Source: Apostichopus parvimensis
Taxonomy: Eukaryota; Echinodermata; Holothuroidea; Aspidochirotida; Stichopodidae
Direction of reading: 5' to 3'
DNA length: 49,295 nt
Assembly (NCBI GenBank): GCA_000934455.1
Contig: KN882933.1
Coordinates: 57,494 to 106,788, forward strand
The notes under the pieces were generated by a model that was not told the DNA's origin, made no database searches, and saw only the letters and a program-made list of their open reading frames with translations. Shown in pieces: positions 34,213 through 44,270 of the stretch. The translations under genes and the position numbers were made by a program. Position 1 is the first letter of the stretch. Every line of letters starts with the position of its first letter.

Positions 34213-35840
34213 CGAAGCATTTGCTCGAATGGGCTGATTTACCGTATTTATTCTAATTTTACACACATCAGTGTCAGAAAATAAAGTCAGTTCATGGTCA
34301 CCATTCTCAAGAATTTAAATCTGTAAACTTGTAGCAATGTACCACATACTTTAATATACCACATCATTTTTGGAGCCACACTTATTATTATATGTCAGTG
34401 AAGGAGTAGTTACTTCACTCTTTGAGATATTAAGTGTTGAGTATCACAATTCTTGGTAGATATATAACTTTCATACCCTACCCCCCCCCCACACTCTCCC
34501 CTCCCCAACCCACTTCTAAAAAGGATTGCAATTCATATTTTCAATAAACATGTACTCACTTGTATACTGTTTCCTCTTTCATTTCTTGTGTCCGTTCTGT
34601 AGTTTATTATTATATTTACTTCTTACTCAGGAAATATGGAAATATGAGAGAAGATGAAATCATGATATTCAGTCGACTGATATCCAAGTTCCGAATATTG
34701 AACAATTTATGCAATCGCACTTAGAGAACCCCATAGTACTCTTTACCACCTCCTCCCGACATGGAATTAACGTAACTATGTAAGATACAATTATATAAAT
34801 ATTTTTGCAACATAACCATCTTTCATTTGTCTTAATTGGCAAATCAATATCTTTAATATTTTCTTCAAGATGTTAAACGTAATTAGTTTTACATTCCAGA
34901 GAACAAAATCGACTGCTTTCAATGTTTATGTGTTCTTAATTGTAAGGGTACACTTTATTAGGCAAAAGGAATGCGTTATGCCCTTTGGCTACTCTTACTA
35001 TGAGCTACAATGTTTTTCAAATGACACATTTTATTATATCACCAATCGATTTTAATTTGCCCACTGAAAGCTAGTTGTTACTCATTTAGTATTTGCAATA
35101 TTACGCATTTTCCTTTCTCAACTTCTAGCAAAGTGCCCTTATGTATTTTTCTCTTGCCAAAGGAATAATTTAATCCTATATGCTTGAAAATATGATTAAT
35201 TTGGGTTTCATAAGTTATCGGATTTCGTGAAGTAAACCTTATTCAAGATGGACAGATGTTAGATGTCTTAAGCCTCGTGACCTAATGTGACCTTCATGCC
35301 TCTAAAGGATGACCGTCGGAACAAAATTAAGTTAGAAACACTGCTAGCAGTCCAGATTGTATACTAGGCCACATTCAATTTTCGAGAAATGACCTTTAAA
35401 CATCTACCGCTCATCAATGAAAGTAGCTGAACTACTTAGTCTAACACACATACGATTAGGCCAGTTCCTCAGATGCTAAATCAAAGAGAAAACAAAAGTT
35501 TCATGTCCCCCTTTAACATGTTAACATTGTCAAATCTGTCAATGGACAAATGGTGTTAAATATCCATATAGTGGTGCTCTCTGAGGTTCACATAAAGGTG
35601 AAAGTTCATGAATTATTATATCTAATAAACAATGGATTAACATTAACAATTAACCTGCAGTGAGGAGCCAACGTTATCATATATTTCCCATTGAAGGAGC
35701 ATTCCAGCTATTTAGCATATTTTGAAAACCGGAATAGCTATATCAACGTTACCAGCTTTCAAATTTTTCTTTTTCTTTTTCTTGGACTTTGACATTTCAA
35801 GACTAGAAATACTGTCTAAAGTTATCCTTTAACGAGCAAA
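34213..35840. other. Non-coding interval
   Basis: No gene recognised. A possible exon on the plus strand lies between a TTACTTCTTACTCAG acceptor (about 34630) and a GTAAGA donor (about 34780), but all frames are short. A C run sits near 34482-34491. Confidence 0.4.
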
Positions 35841-36356
35841 TTATACAATCGGACAAAATGTGACTACCACTCCTTCATAAAGATTAATGGCTCGGATTCT
35901 TCCTTCCAACTCCTTAAGATGATGCTTGAAGTAAAGCTCTTCAACAAGCGCATTATCTTCATCAGACATTCTCCGGAATGAAAGCGATGGTCTTGTTCTT
36001 GGCCAGGAACTTTGGGTCTGGTACCACATTCACGCCTCTGTGGTCGAAACGGATGTAGCCCTCGGCGGTGAATATGGCGTGTAGGCAGTTCCTTATTCTT
36101 TCCAAAATAGAGGCTACCAAGGACAGCGTCTTCATGGTCAGATCTCTGAGAGAGGCTGTGGCCATGGGCTCGAAGAGCTGTCAGGCCAGATGATGCTCCG
36201 TTGATGTTTCATGGTGGCGGGAATGTACGTTGCGGTTAGCATGCCCCTGAGCAGGGCCGACGGGAATTCTGTGCGGATATCCGCAATGGCTGACCTGTAG
36301 TTCCAGGTGGTGTTAGGTTGTTTATCTTCGCTGAAGAGAAGCATCAGGAAGTCCAC
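35841..36356 (-). pseudogene. DIRS-like tyrosine recombinase remnant
   Basis: MDFLMLLFSEDKQPNTTWNY-type text followed by RSAIADI and LLRGML resembles the N-terminal core-binding part of DIRS/Ngaro recombinases (FL..LFEEGKS..TI..YRSAIS). A second segment with SLRDLTMKTLSLVA follows in another frame. The catalytic RHRY residues are not identifiable. Confidence 0.45.
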
Positions 36357-36721
36357 GAATCGTGCTGGAGAGGCAGAATCCAGGCGAATATGTGTGTGGG
36401 AACACCATTCAAAGAACTTTGCCAGTCTTTAGTCATCAGTCCTGATGGGGGACGGTCGCCTTGCTGATGCCGCCGCCATGGTGACAGTGTCCTGAGAAAT
36501 GCCTTACGATATGAGCTGAGTCAAAATAACGGCCACGCAGTTATGTTCAATGACCGCAGATGAGGTAGGCTGACTCGGTGCCGGCTTAGGCTTACTTGAT
36601 GTGGCGAGTCTAAGAGGCTGAGTGGGGTTCCCGCGATGAGATCGGAAACCGCGGTCTTCTGGGACAGAAGATTTCTATGAGCAGAAACCTCGTCTTTGAA
36701 AGGCTGAGAATGAGTAGCACC

Positions 36722-37087
36722 CTATGTATGAGGCAAAGGGCGTGGGCGTAAATCTCTATCCCCTCCCAATCGAGTGAGAACGCGTTCGACACCCATGCTC
36801 TGGGGAAGAATGTGCGAGTGCAGAAAACTGGAAGTTTCGCGTTGGTCGCCGAGACAATTAGGTCGATTTTCGAAGTTCCGAACAACCAAAACAGGTTCCG
36901 ACATGTGTCCTTCTTTCTGTATACCTCTGAATAGGGCATCGCAACCGTCACTTTCTCCTTGATCGCATTGTGCGAGGCTCGACGCGACGCGAAGGTCCCA
37001 CGCTGCCGCGCAGAGCGACTGGGGCTTCGTTCTTCCCTGCCTGTTTATGTAGGCAACCACTGTCGCGTTGTTGCAGAAGGCCGTCAC
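36722..37087 (-). pseudogene. DIRS-like RNase H remnant
   Basis: The segment CNNATVVAYINRQGRTKPQS resembles the conserved DNxTVVAYINRQGGT block of DIRS RNase H. The first residues (CNN) differ from the usual TDN, losing the catalytic Asp. The frame continues with unrelated-looking sequence after about 45 residues, consistent with a shift. Confidence 0.62.
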
Positions 37088-37451
37088 GGTTTGGCCCAGA
37101 AGGTGGCTCTCAAAATGGCAGAGGGCTCTGGCACTGGCTCATATCTCTAGTTCGTTGATATGCACCTCCCGCCCTGTCCGTGCGTCCTGTTCTCGCTTAT
37201 TAACCATCACGAGGGGTAGGCTGTGTCTAGGGTTTCTAACGATATGGGCTTGTTTAGGATGCATCGCTCTGGATCGTAGAAGTGGAGGTGAAGTTGGAGT
37301 GGTCTAATCTTGAGACGGCAGAATAGGCCCTCGTTTACTTTACTTACCGTGAGTCTCAGTGCCCTCAACCAGCCCCTTTCGGGGGAGGTCTGTTTGCTGG
37401 AGAGGAGCCGTACTGCTTGTTGGGTATTGGTGATCTGGTCCGAGGATAGCT

Positions 37452-37920
37452 TTACCCACCATAACGGAACTCGATGGTCGCACCCAGGAACTGAATCTCC
37501 TGGTCTGGAGTGAGGCTCGATTTATCCCGATTGATGACCCAGCCCAGTCTTTCGTTGAATTGAGCCTCGTGGTGAAACTTTCCCGTGACCAGCCATTTGT
37601 CGAGGAACACGTAGTGAGAAACACTTCTTCGACGTAGGTCCGCTACCACGGCGCCCGTTACTCTTATGAAGATTATTGGGTAATATGTTAGGCCGAATGG
37701 TAGCGCCACGAATTTGAAGTGTTTTACCTTCCAGGAGAATGCGAGGAACCGTTGGCAGTCGACGTCAGTTCGACGCACGCTGCCCAAATGTTCTACACAA
37801 CGTTGGGATGACTAACGCAAGGGTTTTTACGTAAACATTTGTAGGCCAAACGGAAGCCCTTGTTCAGTGGTTTGAGATTTATCTCCAGGACCTGTCCTTT
37901 TTGGGTGTTAGAAAGAAGGA
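37452..37920 (-). pseudogene. DIRS-like reverse transcriptase remnant
   Basis: Contains INLKPLNKGFRLAYKC (start of RT), then FSWKVKHFKFVALPFGLTYY, matching the DIRS pattern of a core followed by LPFGL. The active site region reads YVFLDKWLV where a catalytic Asp pair (DD) is expected, so the second Asp is Lys. Several frames are needed to follow the domain. Non-functional. Confidence 0.65.
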
Positions 37921-38100
37921 AGAGCGGAAGAGGGATTCCACCTTTCCCGTCGCCTCCACTACCGTGCTCCTTGTCGCTGTTGCCTTGTTTCCAGTGTTTG
38001 GATCTTTGCGCATTGGTCTGGTGGGTCCTCAGATCCCAGTGTCAGCTTAAATATGGACGCAGTCTTTACGACGCAGCCTTTACGGTGGGAGGGTGGTTCC

Positions 38101-38150
38101 CCTTGGTTCCCCTTGGTTCCCCTTGGTTCCCCTTGGTTCCCCTTGGTTCC
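38101..38150. repeat. Perfect 10-bp tandem repeat, five copies
   Basis: Unit CCTTGGTTCC repeated exactly five times, within or beside the upstream part of the DIRS-like element. Confidence 0.92.
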
Positions 38151-38480
38151 ACTTCTTTCTCATCCGATCCTACTCTAGACTACCGGTCGTCCTTGAAGTC
38201 TTCGAGGCGGTCCCCTAGCTCAAAAAAGGATCGGAGGGCTGGATGTCCAGCGCGAACGGGTTTGGAACGAGAAGAGAGATTCTCCTCGGAATATGCGGTG
38301 GGGGCACATTTGATGTACTTGTGACATTTCATGGACTTCTGACTTGTAGCATTTGATGGTCTTGTGCCGCCGGAGGAGTCGAAAAACTCGCCGTTATCGG
38401 GCCTGCTGCTACAGTCGCCGTCTGGTTTGGAGTTGGTTGAGCCGCCGCCTTGGGCTATCGGTTTTCAAACGACGAACTTT

Positions 38481-38859
38481 ATGTTTTCCTTAAACCTGTA
38501 GGACCTAAGTGATCTTTAAATGTTTTTATTTTTCGTTATTCATGTTGAAACCATTCGTGATACTTATATGTTGCTTCCGGTCTGCGATAAGGAACTGTGA
38601 TTTCGACGCTCTAGAAATTTCCATATAGCGATAGCACTATTTCGAAGGGTTGAAACTTCTGCCAAATTTCTAGCTGAAACTCAGGGCTGATAAACAGTCA
38701 GGTAAGGTTAACGCTCCACGAAGCAAGTAGTTTAAAAAAATCTGGCGTGCGTGTGAACAATGATTAAAGGATCCAGAATAATAGAAGTTCTAAAATTAAC
38801 CACGCAATATTTATCCATGGTATATATTCAACGTTTACGGAAAAATATATACCTATACC
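38481..38859. other. Non-coding interval
   Basis: Nothing recognised between the DIRS-like element and the next satellite array. Confidence 0.4.
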
Positions 38860-39285
38860 AATATCTGTTGCTTGGAACACCTTCTTAACATATTTATCAT
38901 GAATGTTGGGGTGTTTCCAAAACTTACGTAGCTAATTTATATACGCATAGCGGTGACTAAGGAAATGTGCATAACAAATTTATCTTAATTTAATTTAACT
39001 ACTTTAACGTTAAAGTTTTAGCTATGAATATCTGTTGCTTAATACATTTACGTAACATAATTAATTCATGAATACCTGAGCCTTAAAACACTAATGTAAC
39101 ATCTTTCTCTTTGAAAATCTGTAGTCCACAGAACCTACATGACTATTATATCTATGAATATTGGGGCTTAAAATACTTACGAATCATATATACGGACATC
39201 ACTTACATAATATACTTATCTATATCAGAATATCATCTATGAATCTCGGTGGCTTATGAAACACATTTAATTTGTTGAAGAACTT
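38860..39285. repeat. Satellite array S6 (diverged)
   Basis: Degenerate units of the main satellite (TATGAATATCTGTTGCTTAA, TATCTATGAATCTCGGTGGC), more diverged than S1-S5. Confidence 0.7.
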
Positions 39286-39289
39286 ATTC

Positions 39290-39560
39290 ATTATGTTGTG
39301 CCCACGGGCAAGGCACTTAATCTCCATTGCCTCTCTTCACCGGTGTATAAATTGGGACTTTTTAATATAGTTGCGTGCGCCGGTGTGTAGCTGCACCCTA
39401 CGGAAGTACACCAGGGGACACGTAAAATTAATGCATTGTAGTGCCCCAGGAGGGATTGTGTGACAATTTACTAATGACCAAGGGTTAAGTGATGTTAAGT
39501 CGTATGAGATGACCTTGGCTTTAACCAGATTGTAAACCTTTCAACTTAAATATATAATAA
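39290..39560 (+). mobile_element. SINE- or L2-tail-like repeat
   Basis: Contains GGGCAAGGCACTTAATCTCC and CACCGGTGTATAAATTGGGA, a pattern common to tRNA-related SINEs and L2-type 3' tails in marine animals, and ends in an AT-rich ATAATAAATAAATG tail. There is no coding sequence. Assignment is by pattern only. Confidence 0.45.
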
Positions 39561-39640
39561 ATAAATGCATATATAGTTGTATATATATGGTGTTATTTAA
39601 CATTTACCTAAGATCCCTTTAGTATGTTATTCATTCGAAA

Positions 39641-40585
39641 GGGTTTAGGGTTGCGGGATTTGCGGATGACCATCAGATCTATAAACACTTTGACAGCCAA
39701 TAACAATATATCAGTCTTACACATGACATTTTAGAATGTCTCCAAACAATTCAGAACTGGATGTCTCGTTTCTTTCTGAAGCTCAACCCCAACAAAACTG
39801 AAATCATGTTACTTGGCAATAAATCTATTTTAAAACAGATTGTAATTCGTGGGGCTAATCTCCCTGATGAACACTCAATTCGTTTCGTTTATGTCGCCAA
39901 AACCCTCGGTATTCATGTTGACCAAAATCTAGCTTTCAATACTCAATTCCACAATCTCTAATTACTTTACTATGATCCGTTCTATTTCTAAAGTCTAATA
40001 TTTTCTTCCCCGTGACCCTGTGAGAAATCTTCTAATTTCCCTTGTTATTGATATAATTGACATGTGCAACTCTCTTTACTATGGTATTTTTACTATCGAA
40101 TTGTATTGCAAAACTAGTCTTTCCAAAATAGCGCAGCAAGGATTATTTATGGTCGTAGCAGGGGCGATGGGGTATCTGACATTTTTCATGAATTACACTG
40201 GCTCCCAGTCAAAGATCGGATTTACTTTAAAATCATCTTATTTGTCCATAATTGTATTCACAATACTGCACCTGATTACTTGAGAGTACTTCTCGTCCTG
40301 ACAAATTACTCCTTGTCATCCCGAGTGTCCATAGAAAGTATAGCACAAGGGCTTTTGATTTCAGTGGTCCAAAGCTTTGTAATGCGCTCCCTACCAACAT
40401 ACGCCTAAGTGTAGGCCATGACTCCTTCAAACGCCAATTAAAACATATGTTCTTTACAAATTGTATGCAGTTTTACGATGAAATTGATATGGTCTAAGTT
40501 TTGTGTTCTAGCCCATCTGTGCAAGTCTGTGGCGTCGTGGCACTGATAAAAGCTGGGCTTTATAAATGTTGTCGTCTGTCTGTCT
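39641..40585 (+). mobile_element. CR1/L2-like non-LTR retrotransposon, 3' fragment
   Basis: 5'-truncated element on the plus strand: the last part of the reverse transcriptase followed by a short 3' UTR ending in (TGTC)n (about 40570-40583), after which the satellite resumes at once. Truncation at the 5' end and a short-repeat tail are normal for target-primed retrotransposition. Confidence 0.78.
39650..40465 (+). pseudogene. CR1/L2-like reverse transcriptase C-terminal remnant
   Basis: Begins with the catalytic FADD (39659-39670), then WMSRFFLKLNPNKTEIMLLG and LGIHVDQNLAF (RT palm end). The C-terminal region follows in shifted frames: MCNSLYYGIF, then STRAFDFSGPKLCNALP and SFKRQLKHMFF, the usual end of CR1/L2 ORF2. 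Several stops and frame changes. Not functional. Confidence 0.75.
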
Positions 40586-40839
40586 ATGAATATATGTGAC
40601 TTAGAATACATACGAATCATATTAATCTATGAATATTTAGGGACTAAATAACAGATGAATCTATGAATATCCGTGACTTAGAAGACACACGAAACAGACT
40701 AATCTAATTACGTGACTTACGAATAATATTTATTAAAGAATATGTATGACATAAAGAACTGATTAATGTATGAATATCTGTGGCTTACAAAACTACTTAC
40801 ACCTGGCGTACACCATTTACATTATGGATTTATCTATAG
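40586..40839. repeat. Satellite array S7
   Basis: Units such as CTATGAATATCTGTGGCTTA continue right up to the left LTR. The last five bases before the LTR (TATAG, 40835-40839) are the expected left target-site duplication. Confidence 0.75.
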
Positions 40840-41559
40840 TGTAATATAGTGCCGAGCCCGGCTCCTCCGACATATGATATTGTATCGGGACTCGCGATAG
40901 AAAGGTACTGGGGTTATCTTGACGCCGTATTTATGCTTCTTCAGGAGACAAGGAAAACAATGAGTTCTCAGAAAAGAAAACAAGTTGACAAGATCGGATT
41001 GATTTAGTGATTCGGTATAATTTCTTCTCTGTCGATTCTCTTACAAATAAAATTACAATGATTTGACTTGACTCCGTCAATTACGCAATTTGAAAGAGTG
41101 ATGAAATGGTGACGACGAAGTTGACGAAGTAACAAACTTGTGACGGAGTGGTGACGGAGTGCAGAACATGCGGGAGCATGCCGCCTTTTATACCTTACTT
41201 TATAAAATTCCCACTGCGCACAATCAGAAGGCAGCCAATGAACTGCTCATCCTACATTAACTTAACGATATAAAATTTAGTCTAGAAAGCACTGATCTGC
41301 CCTGATTGGTTGGGAGTTTGGAAGTCCACCCCTTTCTTATGGAAACTTCCATACCACGTGAGAAGAACCTTCTCGAATGTTCTACAGATACAATGGAATC
41401 TATTTTGGAAAAGGCCCTGTAACAAGATTCAATAAGATAGTTAAAACATCTCGTGGGAAAACTGATTCCTTGACCTAGATAAATATATAAAGGGCCTGTA
41501 CGATGTCTCGATGGAGTCTTTCGGTAGCATTAAAGAGGCAGTATTACTATTTCATGACA
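40840..41559 (-). repeat. 3' LTR (720 bp)
   Basis: On the minus strand it starts TGTCATGAAATAG and ends CTATATTACA, the TG...CA ends of LTRs. Contains TATAAAAGG (minus, 41192-41184). Confidence 0.95.
41184..41192 (-). promoter_or_regulatory. TATA box in the 3' LTR
   Basis: TATAAAAGG on the minus strand, identical to the one in the 5' LTR. Confidence 0.7.
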
Positions 41560-41575
41560 TCCCCCTCAATCTTTT
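41560..41575 (-). promoter_or_regulatory. Polypurine tract
   Basis: Minus strand AAAAGATTGAGGGGGA directly abuts the 3' LTR, the expected primer for plus-strand DNA synthesis. Confidence 0.9.
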
Positions 41576-42806
41576 AAAATTTTTGGATACTTCAAAATCT
41601 TAACATCATACAGCTTTAACTTATCATTATCTCAAGAAGGTAGTGTAAGCACATTCATTAATATTCATTGACTTCAATAAATGGTCTTCATGTATCTCAA
41701 AGGTTAACATCTTGGTTACGAATTATTAAAATGATCACATGGTATATACATTGACACTATCTCCATGAAAAATGTTTGTGTACCTCTTCAATACTGATGA
41801 CATCATATGATGTAATCTAAAAAAAAAGAATATATATATCATTAAGGTATCTTAAAGTTACATGACACAGCAAAATATGCAGTATCTGTTACAAAATACA
41901 TTTATGCATTTCATACATCAATAATACATTTATATATCAAAAGTGAAATCATGCCGTGATTTGGGGTGAGATCAGAGAATACTGGACTTAGTTATCTTTT
42001 AACTGAACAGAACCACCTTGGCGTTCCATAAATTTTCGTATATTAAAAAAAAGAACCTTAAAATATTACTTTAATGAAGGCATAGTTTCAAAACTGCTTT
42101 GAAACCTTGTGAATCATATACATCCACTTCAAGAAAATCAACAAAATGTGACTCGATAGCATGGTGACCCTAGGTATGCACTCCGAAATGATCTAGTAAA
42201 GTACCAAAGTACTAGATATTCGATACCATAAAAGAGACCCCATAGACTATGACATCAACACCTCTTTCTTCAAATTTACATATTACTTAACATCTTGTCT
42301 TTTCAACTTCTTGCTTCATGAAGAAATTTACTTTTGCATGAATATTTGAGGAAAAGAAAATATATACATAATTTCCCCTAAAAGATCTATACTTTCATTT
42401 GCTTGGATAACTGTTGCTGTAAGCAAAAGTTGCACATCACCAATGCTGTCTCTGAATAGCCTTCAATATAACATCAATAATGCAATGTAAATATCCTTAA
42501 AATATCTCTCAATATATGAAAACCCATGTTGCTAATATTCCGGATATGTTCTAATTGCCGGGTAAACGTTTGAACGAATTCATAAGGAGAGATAAAGTAT
42601 ACTCATTACACATTTGTTATAAAAGATGAAACTAGGTCACTTGGTGGTGGTTGTTAACAATAAAGCTTATATTGTTACACCATACAGTACAATGACTTTC
42701 ACTTAATAGGTATGCAGGTAATTGCCATGACGCATTCCATTCATACAATCGTGAGTAAAACACCTGTTCATCTGAACTTAAGCAATATGCAGTTATACAT
42801 ACAGTA
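41576..42806 (-). other. Element 3' internal region, non-coding
   Basis: About 1.2 kb between the end of the pol frame and the PPT. I see no envelope gene or other protein-like frame. Confidence 0.55.
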
Positions 42807-43094
42807 CTAACCAAATAATGTTTGCAACATCCTGCCTGGATTGCCTGTAATGTTCAATCCCTTTTCATGGAGAAAATTCATTATTTCCCCCGTGTTGGAA
42901 TATTTTCCTACATTCCACCAAAAATCATGACTCTTAAAGCCTGATGGAAAACATGGTGTCTGATAGGTGACCAGAACCTGTAATTCACCCAATTTGTATC
43001 GAGCACGTTGGACTTTCATATCTCCTTGTGGAGCATTTGCAAAAACTTTCTTTTGCCTTAATATGCTATCTTTGTTGGAAGGATATGGAAGTGC
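42807..43094 (-). pseudogene. In-frame continuation of pol past a TGA
   Basis: After the integrase stop (TGA at 43095-43097) the same frame stays open for 95 more codons, including KVQRARYKLGELQVLV and HDFWWNVGKYSNTG, to a TAG at 42807. This suggests the TGA is a nonsense mutation, or read through, and that the polyprotein once ended here. The extension has no domain I can name. Confidence 0.5.
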
Positions 43095-44270
43095 TCATCC
43101 TTCATTATGTGCTCTATTCTCTAGAAAGGATTCAACATTCATTTGCTTAGTGGTCACAAGACACATGATGTGATCTGAAGTTACCAATGGCAAAATGTTA
43201 CCAAACTCATCATGAAACTCAATATGTACATCTTGCATGACATTAACATTTTCTGCGTTAGAAGTGTTACTACTCAAAACATTTCGCATTCGTGCAAGCT
43301 TTTCACTTGATGGACCCTTTTTTTTCAAGACATTTCGCAATTTCTGAATGTTGGTCATATTCTTAGTTTCAGAGGATGCTCTTACAAAACATGGTTTAAG
43401 CCTGTTATAATTGAATACATCACTAAGAATTTCTCCTTTGAGAGTGGCCAACAAATAATGAGTCCTATCCAATACTTGATGGATCACTAGTGGTCCACAC
43501 CATTCTGCAGCAATTTTGCGAGAGTTTGCTGTCAAGGAGGAAGACGTTGGCTTATATAGATACACTAATTGACCCGTTGAATAAATTGCACCTTTGTCAA
43601 GTTTTGCACTTATCTTAACACTTTGAGCATCTTGTTGCTTCTTTTGTAAGACCAACATTACCCTTGACAAATGATCAAATCGTCTCTTTAACAATGCAGC
43701 ATATTCTCCATGAGATTGTGATAATCCTGCCATTGGATTGAATGATAAATTTGTAAGATTTGGCGGCGTACGTCCAAATGCAAGTTCAAATGGGCTATAG
43801 TTACCCAACTGAGGAGAGGAAAATGTGTTATATGCATAGGCTGATGTTGGGACAAACCGTACCCAATCCGTACCAAACTGATTTAAGTTCACTTTGAGGA
43901 AATTTGAAAGAGTCTGAATGTGTCTTTCAACCTGTAAGCTTCCATGATTACTTACACTGATGAACTTTTGTTCAATGCCTAAAGCTTTACTTAAGAGCTC
44001 CACTAATTTTCCCGTAAGAGAAGATGCTGCATCACTTATGATACAAGACGGTGGACCAAAGGTTGTGACCACCCTCTGCAATAATGCTTCACATATCGTT
44101 TCAGCATCAAGAGTCTTAAGAGAAACACATACAACAAATCTAGTGATCTCATCACAAACAACCATCAAATGTTTAAATCCTGTCGCCGTTGTGGGCATAG
44201 TCTTGAAATCCAGACTAAGTCTGTCAAAGGGACGATAAGAATCAGGAATGCGAGCATGATATTGTCTCAA
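43095..44270 (-). pseudogene. Ty3/gypsy integrase core and C-terminal module
   Basis: Catalytic triad of the DDE core: D in SLDFKTM, D in IISDAASS, and E in LQVERHIQTL about 35 residues later. It is followed by a GPY/F-like module (WCGPLVIHQVLDRTHYLLA...YNRLKP). The zinc-binding HHCC part lies upstream in another frame; the junction at 44267-44270 is a one-base shift next to an A run (ACAAATTGA). The first codon of this open segment is TTG, so it is a piece of pol, not a separate gene. Functional only if joined to the upstream frame. Confidence 0.88.

Larger units (their letters stand above)
35841..38480 (-). mobile_element. Dead DIRS/Ngaro-like tyrosine-recombinase retrotransposon
   Basis: Minus-strand fragments occur in the order RT, RNase H, tyrosine recombinase. 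The sequence is richer in G+C than its surroundings. The reading frames are broken by many stops and shifts, and no intact terminal repeats were found, so the limits are approximate. Protein motifs are given in the three pseudogene entries. Confidence 0.68.

Noticed and set aside
36774..37307. Plus-strand open frames in the DIRS-like region
   Set aside because: They are antisense shadows of the G+C-richer RT and RNase H remnant.
41576..42806. Envelope gene in the LTR element's 3' region
   Set aside because: No long frame, signal peptide or membrane segment is visible between the pol end and the PPT.
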